A model generated the notes under the pieces. The model had not been told where the DNA came from and searched no databases. It saw only the letters and a list, made by a program, of their open reading frames with translations. The translations under genes were made by a program, and so were the position numbers. Positions 13,447 to 26,309 of a DNA stretch of 64,000 nucleotides are shown piece by piece (the stretch's first letter is position 1; each line of letters begins with the position of its first letter). This DNA comes from Bolinopsis microptera. Its lineage: Eukaryota > Ctenophora > Tentaculata > Lobata > Bolinopsidae. The stretch lies in contig NC_087084.1 in assembly GCF_026151205.1 (NCBI RefSeq), positions 12,365,453 to 12,429,452 of the forward strand, written 5' to 3'.

Positions 13447-13559
13447 TGGCTGATGGCATCAATATAAAATTCTTGAATTTTTCAAGTCTCTGGTCGTGTG
13501 TACCTCGAAAAATGCAAAGCTGCATGATCAGCTGCTATAAAAGCAATTTTTGGTGGCTC

Positions 13560-14035
13560 CACTCTTTGATACGCTCACTAATTCAATAAATGAAAGACCA
13601 TCGTGATTCGCAGGCATGATGAATTTATTAAATCCACTTAAAAATCACGGCTTTATATTCTGCGACTGTAGTTCTGGACTCTACTTTGATACGTACTCTA
13701 GTTAGACAGCTAAAGTTTGCTGGAAATCACCCCTGTTGAAATCGCACCCTGTCGAAAATGGCTACGTGTCGAAAATGACTACGTGTGGAACTAGAATTAA
13801 ACATGTAGCAGCTGTCTGCTGTACCTATTCTCAAAACAACCCACGACAAGTTCTTCAGTCGCTTGACCAAGATAAGTCACGTGAATTGCAACCCTTTATA
13901 ACGTGATCTCCAGTGGTCAATCAAATCATCAGAGACAACATGTCTCCCTCGTCCGCGAATACGATAAAATACTGGAGTTTGAAATGGTTCTTCGATCTGC
14001 GTAGGAGAATAGAGCCTTTATCTTATAATATGATA
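13560..14035 (+). repeat. Dispersed repeat R1, copy 1
   Basis: About 470 bp that recur inverted and diverged at about 37505-38025. Shared blocks include the ends (AATTCAATAAATGAAAGACC) and GACCAAGATAAGTCACGTGA. Both copies retain pieces of one reading frame, encoding segments such as ILKTTHDKF and IKYWSLKW, broken by frameshifts and stops. This suggests a repeated protein-coding sequence or transposon fragment of a family I cannot name. Confidence 0.7.
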
Positions 14036-15575
14036 TTGATACAGAGCGTGACGTTGTTTGATGTTTCTGTCTTATACTGCCCATCCCATTTTTCCTTTAT
14101 TATAGCAGAGTATTTAAGTTTAAATACAGTTTTATTGAGTCACACCTGACAAGGCATCTGACTGGGCTCGTCAAAAATGCAGGGATCTAGCAGGGATCTA
14201 GCATCTTTTATTGAGATCTAGCATCTTTTATAAAGGCCCAATGCTCGCTATTTCAGAGCATAACACTCGCATTACATGCCCATCCAGTATATTTTCTATC
14301 AACATATATAAGAATTCGTCAAAAAAAGTACTACTAGACTTGCAAAGTGCTGGCTGCAACGACGAATGGCCACCATTTTTACTCCACAACCTACCTGGAT
14401 TACGTAAATCACAAAGAACATAGTCAATAATCACTCAAAACCAAACTCATACAGCTCAAATTAAACAATCTGAATCAGGACAACATTTCAAACCACCTGC
14501 CATTCTAACAGCACATTCCTTATTTCACTGCCACATAGCGCATATCTACACTGATAACACACCTAATTGCGGTGAGGCAGCATCATAAAGTTACTAATAT
14601 CAAATATGTTTGCAGATCAGGGCCAGTCGACTCGACCAATAAAATCTTAATCGATTAGTTTTAATAGATAACATCACAATTATAATCTGCGTGCCCCTCG
14701 GGGATGAATATTTAACTTATTACAATTATATATTACTTTTGAGTAAACATTTGGCTGGTACTACGGACCAGTCCCCCAATCAATCATAAAATTCTTTAAA
14801 ACACTCCTTTTTTCCCTCCATCTGTCTGAGAATCTCTCTCACCCTTACTTTAGCTAACTCACTATTAGAGAGACTGGATCATGTGACACTCTCTGTGATC
14901 TTATACCGTGCACTTTTCATTCCCTCCCTCACAGAGGTTTTAAGAAGAAATAAAAAGAACTTTTGGTGCATTCTGTTTTTATCACAGGAAACAAAAAACC
15001 ATTTACGAGCTATTTAATTTTATGGACAAGTAAAAACTGCACTGTAAGTTTTCTCGACAATTATTTCTTTTTGTTGCGTGTTATCATATTGCTGGACCAC
15101 TTAAATTCTTAAAACTGTACGTTTTTTCTCAGTTCTCATTGGTCGTGTGTTATAGTCACATGACGTGACGGTTCATTTTTTGGGGAAAAACTGTTTCTTT
15201 CTTCTTTTTTTTGTTATCTTGATTTTCCGGTTTTTGTGCTTTAAATTGTCTTTTTTTCTATATTCTATGGAAACGATTAATCATTTATAAAAGGGACTCC
15301 TAAAAACTCAACCTCACTTTATGATTTTAGCCAAAGACCGTTGAGATCTCTCTTTCTGACCAACCATTAGTAAAGACTCATGGCTATAGAAATGTGGGGC
15401 TAACACTGTTCTATCGGAGCCCAAATGTTATTTGCTTGAATAACCCATATGATTTCCCCTTGAAATTTTATTGAATCTTATACCATTTCTATAGAAATTT
15501 TTGTTTCAACTCATAACGAATATTTTCCTTACGACTACCCCTTTAACTAAAGAAAATATATACCATCAGGAAGTA

Positions 15576-18500
15576 ATGGCTGAACTACAATACACAGTCA
15601 TGTTTGTGGTCTCACTCATTCTGAGCGTGACAGCTGGTCCTGATACTGATGATTGTAAGTTATTTTCATAAAGACTTATTTTTTATAAACGTTTAGATTT
15701 AGATGTAGCTATGGGTAAAGTACTCTGCATGTACAACATTTCTCATTTTGCGTTAAAATTAGAAATTATTTAACAAAATTGCCCATCAAAATTAATTTTA
15801 CAGTTGGCGAGACGTGTGAGATTAAAGAAATGCATGGATTTCTTCAGGCTGTTTGCAGTAGTTACCGCGGTATTACCATATACAAGTGCCCCTTCTCTCA
15901 GACACAATATTATGTTCTGGAAAAGCTGAGCTTCTCTGAGCAACACACCTTCAGTATGATCTGTCCTAACGATCCACTTGGATATCAGGTATTTCTTATT
16001 CATATCATTGTATTGTGTGAAATATTTTTCCGTTTTCTAATCGAAACTCGACTATTTGTTTTGTTTATCAAAGATCACGAATAGTACAGGGCCACCATTC
16101 ACTGCACCCTTATTTATCAACTTGGTTAAAGTTATTTTACTAAATATGATAATTTCTCTGAAACCCTCCTCCTATCAGGTATGCGGCTCCACACCCAGTA
16201 TGGTAATCTCCTCAGATGAGTTCTCTGCCTGTGGGTCCCTGCTTTGTAAAGCAATAAAAATTACGAGCACTAATTCTTACGTACCCAAAACAGTCAGTGA
16301 TATATGCTCCAACAATACAATTTGCCCGAATCGTCCCGATTTGGAGGAGATAGGCTGTTCTTCAACCGGCATTGTGAAATTGATGAGCGATAGAATTTGT
16401 AACGATGTTTGCGATGATAGGGACTGCGAGGACGAGAGTGAATGTAACGGATTTAGATACGGGATCATGTGTCAACCAATTCCATATCACGTGAGCACGG
16501 CTAACATTTGCGATGGAACCACTCACTGTTTGGGGAAAGTAATAAATAAAGAAGATGGACGTCGATTTATAGACCCAGCATATAGAAATTTTAACTTAGA
16601 TCCCAATCTAGGTGTTGACGAGATTTATTGCCGAGCTGCAATACAAAAGGGTATGCCCTGGTGCGTAAGTGGAACAGATAACCGGAAGATAGTCCCTATA
16701 TTCAACTTCACCCGGTGTGCCGCTATTTCCTACAACCGCGGTAGAATAGCAACCGGCAAACCACAGCCTTATTGTGCTAACTTTCACGACCAGACAAACT
16801 GCACAGATACCAGTAAGATTGCAGGAAGATGTCACGTGACGGGTTATGGACTGAGCACCATCTCCAACGGTGTGGTGTGCAGGGGCAAGCAACTAGAGGT
16901 GGGTATCTGCACCAACCTGATGGACATTCAGTGTCACACCCTGTACCCTGGCTGTACTGTTCACAAGCACCAGCTCTGTGATGGGGTTAACGACTGTTCT
17001 GATGGAAGTGATGAGCTTGTTGCTGCTTGTAAGGATATGACTATACAGAAGTGCTTGCGGAGTTTCAAGCACAATATACCATACAACATACCTGTATTGT
17101 GGATAGTAGATGGTATTTCTGATTGTGTTGATGGTGTTGATGAGAATTTATCTCTTTGGCCGACTTGCGGAAGGTTTGGAAACGAACGTTATGTTCGAGA
17201 TAACTCGACATGTCATGATATTTTCTTATGCATGGATGGAGCAATTCGGTTTATTAAAATGAACGAACTTTGTGATGGAATCGAAACATGCGGTAATGAA
17301 AACAAACTCTGCAGAATAAGCCGAGGAACACTTACCTTCTCCACTTCAAAGCAAACAATCGGATCTTCAACATTTCTAAGCTACTGTATCGCCGGTCTTG
17401 AAGATATGCAGCGTAAGATGGGTTCATGCACATCTGAACCGTTTGACAAGTTCCGAGAAGACATATACGGTTTACCTCGAGAAAGGACGAGTATATCGTA
17501 CCCTCAAGTAATGACAGACTGTAACCATTTCTTTGGTGATGCTTATCTGTATCTCAGTTGTCTGGGAACATGTCAGAACTCCAAGTGTCCCCTGGTACGG
17601 AAGGTGACATACAGCGATTGTAAAGAACAGTTCGAGGCTAACAGAGTCTACACCTTGGTCAATAACCAGTACCTCACCTTCGTTGTCAAGAAAGCTGGGG
17701 TCTACCACAATGATTTCTTTGTCTGTGAGAACGGGATCTGTGTGGAGTACGATAAAGTTTGCAACCTGGTGGATGACTGTGGAGACGGGTCGGACGAGTG
17801 GAGCTGCAGTAACCATTACCAATGCGACGAAAATCGCACTTACATTGCACTTACCCAGCGATGTGATGGCAAGGTTAATTGTGAAGATTGGTCTGATGAA
17901 TGCAATGATCAATGTGGCACACAGATCATTAACGGCTTAGTCCTGAAAGGCTCTGCTTTTGCAATCAGTTCTATAGCAATAGTGTTCAACATAGTCGTTC
18001 TGATTGAAAGCAGTTTGGACTTGCAGAAAGGGAACAGCAGGCGGCTGACCCTCATCAATAAGATCTTGGTTGCAATGATAGGTCTTGGTGATTTAGTGAT
18101 GGGAGTCTACTTATTTTCAGTTGCCGTGACGGACATTATATACGGTACATCGTTCTGTAGGAAACGAACCGAATGGCTCACCAGTAGATACTGTTCAATA
18201 TTGGGTGTTATCAGTACGATTGGGAGTCTTATATCCCTTTTCTCTTTAACTCTTCTCAGTCTGTCTCGGGTTATTGGTATTAAGAGCAGCGTGATGCAGC
18301 CGAATCCTGGGTCCAGCGGGAAGACTCTCAGCTACAGAGTTGTACTTTTATCAAAACTAATGCTGTGCCTGGTTGGTCCTTTGGTGCTTGTCACAACACT
18401 CATAGCTACTGCACCACTTTTCCCTACATTTGAAGACTTCTTTGTCAATGGGCTGGTCTACGATCCAGAAATAAAACTGTTTATTGAACCCATAGGGAAA

Positions 18501-21500
18501 GACACACACTTTGACTTGATTGCCGGATACTTTGGAAGAGCAAAAAGACAGGACATAAAGTGGTCACTGATAGTCAGTCTTGTGAGGAAAATGTTTTCCA
18601 GTGACTATGGAAACTTAGACGGCAAAGTGCATCAGGTTGATTTCTATGGAAATGACGGAGTCTGTCTGTTCAAATATTTTGTAAACAAACATGATCCTCA
18701 GAGAGTTTACAGCCTGTCCGTCCAGGTAATCAACATTATATGTTTCGTTATAGTGGCTGTTTCTTACATAATCATTAATACAACAACCATCAACACTTCA
18801 AACCTGCTGACAAAGACTAATAACCCCACTGCTAAGTTGATCAGAAAAAGAAATAAAAAACTGCAAAGAAAAATTGCAGCAATTATCGCAACGGATTTTG
18901 TTTGTTGGATCCCTTTTGTTGTTATAAGCGGTTTGCACTTCCTCGAGGTTACAGATGGTTCTAAACTTTATGGAATCTTCTCTATTGTAATACTCCCTAT
19001 TAACTCCGTTATCAACCCGTTCTTGTACAGTAAATATATAAGTTTATATGCTGTTAAACTCAACCCTACAAGTTATCTTGTGTCCAGATACTCTCAATTC
19101 AGAAGAAGAAGACAGTTAAGATGTCAAAAAGAGGGAAGAAGTGAAGAAATTCAGATGCAAGACATGACTGGAAGCAGCGATAGTAAAGTGAACACTACGG
19201 GTATCCAGGTGACGCCTAGCAGCGATAGTAAAGTGAACACTACGGGTATCCAGGTGACGCCTAGCAGCGATAGTAAAGTGAACACTACGGGTATCCAGGT
19301 GACGCCTAGCAGCGATAGTAAAGTGAACACTACGGGTATCCAGGTGACGCCTAGCAGCGATAGTAAAGTGAACACTACGGGTATCCAGGTGACACCTAGC
19401 AGCGATAGTAAAGTGAACACTACGGGTATCCAGGTCACACCTAGCAGCGATAGTAAAGTGAACACTACGGGTATCCAGGTGACGCCTAGCAGCGATAGTA
19501 AAGTGAACACTACGGGTATCCAGGTGACGCCTAGCAGCGATAGTAAAGTGAACACTACGGGTATCCAGGTGACGCCTAGCAGCGATAGTAAAGTGAACAC
19601 TACGGGTATCCAGGTGACGCCTAGCAGCGATAGTAAAGTGAACACTACGGGTATCCAGGTGACGCCTAGCAGCGATAGTAAAGTGAACACTACGGGTATC
19701 CAGGTGACGCCTAGCAGCGATAGTAAAGTGAACACTACGGGTATCCAGGTGACGCCTAGCAGCGATAGTAAAGTGAACACTACGGGTATCCAGGTGACGC
19801 CTAGCAGCGATAGTAAAGTGAACACTACGGGTATCCAGGTGACGCCTAGCAGCGATAGTAAAGTGAACACTACGGGTATCCAGGTGACGCCTAGCAGCGA
19901 TAGTAAAGTGAACACTACGGGTATCCAGGTGACGCCTAGCAGCGATAGTAAAGTGAACACTACGGGTATCCAGGTGACGCCTAGCAGCGATAGTAAAGTG
20001 AACACTACGGGTATCCAGGTGACGCCTAGCAGCGATAGTAAAGTGAACACTACGGGTATCCAGGTGACGCCTAGCAGCGATAGTAAAGTGAACACTACGG
20101 GTATCCAGGTGACGCCTAGCAGCGATAGTAAAGTGAACACTACGGGTATCCAGGTGACGCCTAGCAGCGATAGTAAAGTGAACACTACGGGTATCCAGGT
20201 GACGCCTAGCAGCGATAGTAAAGTGAACACTACGGGTATCCAGGTGACGCCTAGCAGCGATAGTAAAGTGAACACTACGGGTATCCAGGTGACGCCTAGC
20301 AGCGATAGTAAAGTGAACACTACGGGTATCCAGGTGACGCCTAGCAGCGATAGTAAAGTGAACACTACGGGTATCCAGGTGACGCCTAGCAGCGATAGTA
20401 AAGTGAACACTACGGGTATCCAGGTGACGCCTAGCAGCGATAGTAAAGTGAACACTACGGGTATCCAGGTGACGCCTAGCAGCGATAGTAAAGTGAACAC
20501 TACGGGTATCCAGGTGACGCCTAGCAGCGATAGTAAAGTGAACACTACGGGTATCCAGGTGACGCCTAGCAGCGATAGTAAAGTGAACACTACGGGTATC
20601 CAGGTGACGCCTAGCAGCGATAGTAAAGTGAACACTACGGGTATCCAGGTGACGCCTAGCAGCGATAGTAAAGTGAACACTACGGGTATCCAGGTGACGC
20701 CTAGCAGCGATAGTAAAGTGAACACTACGGGTATCCAGGTGACGCCTAGCAGCGATAGTAAAGTGAACACTACGGGTATCCAGGTGACGCCTAGCAGCGA
20801 TAGTAAAGTGAACACTACGGGTATCCAGGTGACGCCTAGCAGCGATAGTAAAGTGAACACTACGGGTATCCAGGTGACGCCTAGCAGCGATAGTAAAGTG
20901 AACACTACGGGTATCCAGGTGACGCCTAGCAGCGATAGTAAAGTGAACACTACGGGTATCCAGGTGACGCCTAGCAGCGATAGTAAAGTGAACACTACGG
21001 GTATCCAGGTGACGCCTAGCAGCGATAGTAAAGTGAACACTACGGGTATCCAGGTGACGCCTAGCAGCGATAGTAAAGTGAACACTACGGGTATCCAGGT
21101 GACGCCTAGCAGCGATAGTAAAGTGAACACTACGGGTATCCAGGTGACGCCTAGCAGCGATAGTAAAGTGAACACTACGGGTATCCAGGTGACGCCTAGC
21201 AGCGATAGTAAAGTGAACACTACGGGTATCCAGGTGACGCCTAGCAGCGATAGTAAAGTGAACACTACGGGTATCCAGGTGACGCCTAGCAGCGATAGTA
21301 AAGTGAACACTACGGGTATCCAGGTGACGCCTAGCAGCGATAGTAAAGTGAACACTACGGGTATCCAGGTGACGCCTAGCAGCGATAGTAAAGTGAACAC
21401 TACGGGTATCCAGGTGACGCCTAGCAGCGATAGTAAAGTGAACACTACGGGTATCCAGGTGACGCCTAGCAGCGATAGTAAAGTGAACACTACGGGTATC

Positions 21501-22190
21501 CAGGTGACGCCTAGCAGCGATAGTAAAGTGAACACTACGGGTATCCAGGTGACGCCTAGCAGCGATAGTAAAGTGAACACTACGGGTATCCAGGTGACGC
21601 CTAGCAGCGATAGTAAAGTGAACACTACGGGTATCCAGGTGACGCCTAGCAGCGATAGTAAAGTGAACACTACGGGTATCCAGGTGACGCCTAGCAGCGA
21701 TAGTAAAGTGAACACTACGGGTATCCAGGTGACGCCTAGCAGCGATAGTAAAGTGAACACTACGGGTATCCAGGTGACGCCTAGCAGCGATAATAAAGTG
21801 AACACTACGGGTATCCAGGTGACGCCTAGCAGCGATAGTAAAGTGAACACTACGGGTATCCAGGTCACACCTAGCAGCGATAGTAAAGTGAACACTACGG
21901 GTATCCAGGTGACGCCTAGCAGCGATAGTAAAGTGAACACTACGGGTATCCAGGTGACGCCTAGCAGCGATAGTAAAGTGAACACTACGGGTATCCAGGT
22001 GACGCCTAGCAGCGATAGTAAAGTGAACACTACGGGTATCCAGGTGACGCCTAGCAGCGATAATAAAGTGAACACTACGGGTATCCAGGTGACGCCTAGC
22101 AGCGATAGTAAAGTGAACACTACGGGTATCCAGGTGACGCCTAGCAGCGATAGTAAAGTGAACACTACGGGTATAATCCAAGGCACGTGA
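15576..22190 (+). CDS. LDLa-ectodomain class A GPCR with giant repetitive cytoplasmic tail
   Basis: Exons 15576-15654, 15804-15988 and 16179-22190 join in phase and give about 2091 residues. Exon 1 encodes a signal peptide cleaved near AGPDTDD. The cysteine-rich ectodomain (about 27-660) includes LDL-receptor class A-like modules with Ca-binding acidic motifs, for example LCDGVNDCSDGSDE (about 354), VCNLVDDCGDGSDE (about 615) and a last one near 649. Seven hydrophobic helices follow from about 671 to 1036. TM3 ends with SRV in place of DRY, ECL2 is very long, and TM7 carries NPFLY (NPxxY). These mark a rhodopsin-type receptor of the LDLa-GPCR kind known from invertebrates. The ligand is unknown. 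From residue about 1086 to near the end the tail is 66 copies of a 15-residue unit, SSDSKVNTTGIQVTP. The gene at 38228-42137 is a paralogue without this tail. Confidence 0.88.
19173..22173 (+). repeat. In-frame 45-bp minisatellite, 66 full units plus a partial unit
   Basis: Units start every 45 bp from 19173; 66 are complete and a 67th is cut at about 22173. Only a handful of substitutions are visible, such as GACACCT near 19391, GTCACACCT near 19436 and 21865, and Ser-to-Asn changes near 21790 and 22061. Because 45 is a multiple of three, minus-strand frames are open too; they are artefacts. A degenerate unit remnant continues past the stop codon to about 22212. Confidence 0.97.
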
Positions 22191-22287
22191 CCAGTATCCA
22201 GGTCACGCCTTTATAAGTTTAGAAGCACGACCCTAATTTAATATTTTGAAACATGTTTCAACTCAACACTGATTTCTTCTGGACAAA

Positions 22288-22592
22288 ATCCATTAAGTCA
22301 CTGTCGAAGTATCCAATGCCCGTTTACAGACCGCGTACTTACCAATTAATCATGAGTAATCATTTAACTTTCAATTTTTAGAAACACATTAATCTTTTAA
22401 TGCTAGGAATTTGAGTATAGATAATTTTGGTGAGCTAAATGAAATTAAATACACAGCAAAGTGCAGCATGCGTTGGGAGAAGGTGTATCGGTGCCTATAT
22501 TAGAGGCATTATAATATACCATTTTTGGTATGTGATCCTGTTTAATAATAACAAGTAAATATTATAATTACAATTATAATTATAACAACCAT
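22288..22592 (+). repeat. 300-bp direct duplication, copy 1
   Basis: Nearly identical to 23092-23393, about 804 bp downstream, from TCCATTAAGTCACTGTC to the ATTATAATTACAATTATAAT tract. No coding potential was recognised. Confidence 0.9.
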
Positions 22593-23091
22593 GTGATAGA
22601 AAATCATGCGTTACATGCTTAAACCGCCTTTCCTTCGACAACTATTCATTTATTGCTTGTTTAATTTGTTTTTTGTGTTTAATTTATGATTATTTGTTTC
22701 TGAGATTCTGTGATTAAATTTATTTTGTTGATTGTAATGTTGTGATATTGCATAATTTATTGTAATTAATATAATATATGTTTCAGAATTATGTAATGTA
22801 ACGTTATGGAAATATTTTAAGCGGGCATATCCTGTCCAAACCCAGGATGCACTAAATGAAGAATTCGTTGTTACTTTGTTTGAAAAGCATTAATATAAGT
22901 GATACGAAAAGTTTTTTTAGCACTGACTTCTTCAGTCTTTTGAAAACATGTTATCCTCTCAAGGACAAAATCTCTCGGATAATGATAATTTATATAATCA
23001 TATACATGACATATCTATACATATCTAATATCTATGTTCTGTATCTATAAGCGAATTCTTATCATTTTTTTCTGGATGTGCTTGACAAATC

Positions 23092-23393
23092 CATTAAGTC
23101 ACTGTCAAAGTATCCAATGCCCGTTTACAGACCGCGTACTTACCAATTAATCATGAGTAATCATTTAACTTTCAATTTTTAGAAACACATTAATCTTTTA
23201 ATGCTAGGAATTTGAGTATAGATAATTTTGGTGAGCTAAATGAAATTAAATACACAGCAAAGTGCAGCATGCGTTGGGAGAAGGTGTATCGGTGCCTATA
23301 TTAGAGGCATTATAATATACCATTTTTGGTATGTGATCCTGTTTAATAATAACAAGTAAATATTATAATTACAATTATAATTATAACAAGTGA
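23092..23393 (+). repeat. 300-bp direct duplication, copy 2
   Basis: Second copy of the segment at 22288-22592, with one early substitution (GTCGAAG versus GTCAAAG). It is followed by an AT-rich array. Confidence 0.9.
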
Positions 23394-23512
23394 TTATTAT
23401 AATTATAATATAATAATTATAATATTATAATTACAATTATAACAAGTTATTATTATAATTATAATTATAATATTATAATTACTACAATTATAATTATAAT
23501 TATAACAAGTAA
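23394..23512 (+). repeat. AATTATAATTATAA-type AT-rich array
   Basis: Short-period repeats of ATTATAATTATAA with interspersed AACAAGT, continuing from the end of duplication copy 2. It lies just downstream (in minus-strand sense) of the last identified exon of the 23522-25819 gene. Confidence 0.85.
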
Positions 23513-23521
23513 TCATGTTAC

Positions 23522-25819
23522 CTTTGAATTCCGCCGCCCTGAACCGTAAGCAATGTTGATGAGGTGTGTAGACGGTCCAGTGTACTGTACCAAGCTGGGG
23601 GAGGAACTTGTACTCTTACTTCTACATAAAACTGGAGGTGTTTTTCCTTTCTTAGCTGCTTTTTCCTGGGAAATATTAAACATTTTATAAAATGCACCTC
23701 TCCTCCTCTATTACAATAACCAAGTCACTAGTTACTATAGTTACAATAGTAACTATAGTAACCAAGTCACTAGTAACTATAGTTACAATAGTTACAATAG
23801 TAACTATAGTAACGAAGTTTAAGCAGTTTACCCCACTCACATATTGGCTTATAGCTTGAGCAGTGAGGTTAACGATCTGTTTGTGCTCCATAGAGTTTAT
23901 GTGGGGAGGGGGCCGTCTGCATTTGGTTCTGGGGGGAACGTACCGTGGAACTGCTTGTTTGCTGAAATAAGTTATGGAGAACTGCTTGTTTTTTAGGTGT
24001 TATTTTGGGATTGTTATAGTATAAACTCGGAGTTTTAAGAGGAAACATGGATGAGTTACAGCTAGCTTAAAACATTTTAAATGCTATTTATATCCCCTAT
24101 TTTATATAACGATATGTCTTGAAAAATATCCATGCAAAATGCAGATTCATTACTCATCTTAACTTACATAGTAGTAGTAGTTAACTTACTTATCGTAAAT
24201 GCCCGGCATTGCGGAATGTGAGGAAATAGGATGTTTTGTCATGTTTCTCACAGGTACCCAGATCTAAACTCGAATACAGTACTTTAGTTTTATTTGATTT
24301 AATATTAGATAAAGAAAAATTGTGTTTCCTCGTCGGATTGGTTGTAGTGAATTTATTACGTCGAATAAGCTGTTCATCTTAGTAAGTTGTGAGTGGAAAA
24401 TCTGAATTATTTACACTTTTCAATTGTTTATGTTCATTATATTCTATTCAACTCTATTCATTCATTTGTTAATGATTCTTTCTTTAAGGATCGTATTATC
24501 AAGATTTACAGTCATTTGTTTGAATTTTTCATGTTATATCAGAGCTGGCAAAGCATCAAGTCTGTTGTGATTGGAAGGTTCTGTGATATGCACTACCTAA
24601 TGTTTTCCGACGAGGTGTTTTTATCATGATACAAATTAACGGTACACTCACCACAGCATCAAATCGTATACAGGTTCCTGCAAAGCTTCATATTGAAAGA
24701 GAGATAACCATTTTAGGAAACCCAAAAATATGGCAAAATTAATTGAGTTTAACTTGAAATGACAAACTTATTAAGGTAATGTTACCTGTGTATTTTCAAT
24801 CTCTCCAGAAGCAATCAGTTTTGCAACATCTGCCCTGAGAAAGAAAGAAAATATTATTATTTCATATTTTAGCATTCATGTTTACTATAAGTTGCGCCAG
24901 GACTCGGGCCAAGTGGCCCAGGCTCAATAGGCGTATTGCGTTCGGCCCCTAGAGCAACTATCAAACTGTCAATTTCTGCATGCTCAGGACATAATCTTGA
25001 CCGTTTTTGATTATTTTAGACTGCTACAATGACAATACAATTGATAAAAGTGAATAAGATGACGTTAAAAACAGCAGAATTCAGGAATCCATAGGATCTA
25101 GTGAAGTTTAAATGTGTGCGTGCTCCATATTAATGACAAGCACCCTAGCTTATTCCGGCAATGATTGACATTAAACTGTGCATGTTTATGGTCCACCTCT
25201 TAATTCGAAATAAGCATAAGGTAATAATGTCAATCATTCACCATATTAGCATATTACTGTATATCATGCTGTTTGTCAAAAACTTACTTTAGCTCTATCT
25301 CTTCCAGTTCCCGAGCATAAAGCTGAAAAATTAATTGTCTTGAGGTGGGGGAATTCATAAACTATTTCATAATCAGGCATGTCAGACATATCAGGCATGT
25401 CAGGCATGTCAGGCATGTCAGGCATGTCACTACTATTGAATGATGAGGTAGCTTTTATATAACGATGAACATCACAGTTCAAATTGAGATGAATAACTGT
25501 GTAAATAGGCACATGATAATATTAATGGAACTAACATAGTTGAGCCGTTTTAAGAAGTCATGAAGCTCCTCGTTTGGAATTACTTTGTTTCTCGATATCT
25601 GGAATGTAAACGTTTATTAGTACTTTAGTATGCAATCTTGTCACAATGGTACAAGGAAGCTAGTAACTTAGTAATGGTATAACTGTTTAAGTTACTTGTT
25701 TATAATGTAGCAACTCTCTCACCATGCACGACGACCATGATGGTTGAGTATGTTTTGCTATTGATGCTGCTGACAAGTCAAAACCAGCTTCTCTTCTTCT
25801 CCTGTCAGCGGACTTATTT
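23522..25819 (-). CDS. Partial gene of unknown function, at least seven exons
   Basis: Minus-strand exons 25723-25819, 25536-25598, 25288-25322, 24786-24834, 24652-24677, 23841-23961 and 23522-23665 each have AG acceptors and GT donors. They join in a single open frame through every phase (0, 0, 2, 0, 2, 0, 0), which is strong evidence of a real gene. The product reads RRRREAGFDLSAASIAKHTQ, then VIPNEELHDFLKRLNY, LYARELEEIELK, ADVAKLIASGEIENTQ, a Cys/Pro/Arg-rich stretch (RYVPPRTKCRRPPP) and a Lys/Ser-rich part (EKAAKKGKTPP). I do not recognise the family. The first and last exons were not found, since both ends run into repeat-rich DNA. It is probably cytosolic, possibly helical in the middle. 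The 9-bp repeat at 25375-25428 lies in one intron. Confidence 0.6.
23700..23815 (+). repeat. AGTTACTATAGTTACAATAGTAACTATAG repeats in an intron
   Basis: Tandem and inverted iterations of AGTAACTATAGTTAC inside the intron between the last two identified exons of the minus-strand gene. Confidence 0.8.
25375..25428 (+). repeat. 9-bp tandem repeat (TCAGGCATG)
   Basis: Five to six units of ATGTCAGGC/ATGTCAGAC in tandem, within an intron of the minus-strand gene. On the minus strand they would read Asp-Met-Pro repeats, which is incidental. Confidence 0.85.
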
Positions 25820-26309
25820 CTGAATTGGACTGAATATCAAATTTTTTTGCATGAAAATTTTCTACACGAAATTGATCATAATCAAGGTTTTGAAAAAGTC
25901 ACACCAATGCCCAATAACCACAATTTCACAAATTATAGCCTTGATAAAGTTCGAATCGATACAAACATTTTGCCGGATCTGTTCATCTGTTTGTATTTGC
26001 GTAGATCACATGAGTTAGCTACAACATCATTCCTCGGCTACAGTGATGAAATAAATAATAATGGGGTACAGGAAGCAGAACTTATAAGGAAATTCAAATT
26101 TTAAGGAAACACAAATTAAATTTGGGTCTTAAACAAATTAAATCGTATAATATAGACTCATAACGCTTCTGTTAACTGGCTGCCTATGTTAAACTTGTAA
26201 AATTAGAATTAATTGATAGTCTATTATAATCGTCATTTGCAAACAATCTTACTATATATGTATAAAGCGAGACGATATCTTACTATATATAAAGCGAGAC
26301 GATATATAT

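Larger units (their letters stand above)
8708..15575. other. Gene-free, repeat-bearing interval
   Basis: No gene recognised over nearly 7 kb. It contains a 56-bp tandem repeat, two long G tracts, a mariner-like end, a 10-bp minisatellite and one copy of a dispersed repeat, each listed separately. The short open frames here (for example around 12306-12515) have no family resemblance. Confidence 0.5.

Noticed and set aside
13153-13467. His/Phe/Thr-rich 104-residue frame
   Set aside because: It is a translated 10-bp minisatellite with no other coding evidence.
19173-22173. CRISPR-like array
   Set aside because: The units are contiguous 45-bp repeats without variable spacers, inside a eukaryotic coding exon.
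19116-22186. Two minus-strand open frames of over 1000 codons across the GPCR repeat
   Set aside because: They are forced by a stop-free 45-bp unit whose length is a multiple of three. The plus frame is linked to a real receptor and carries the meaningful sequence.
23522-25819. Borealin-like or other chromosomal passenger protein
   Set aside because: A few basic and helical stretches look similar, but no diagnostic motif could be matched, so no name was given.
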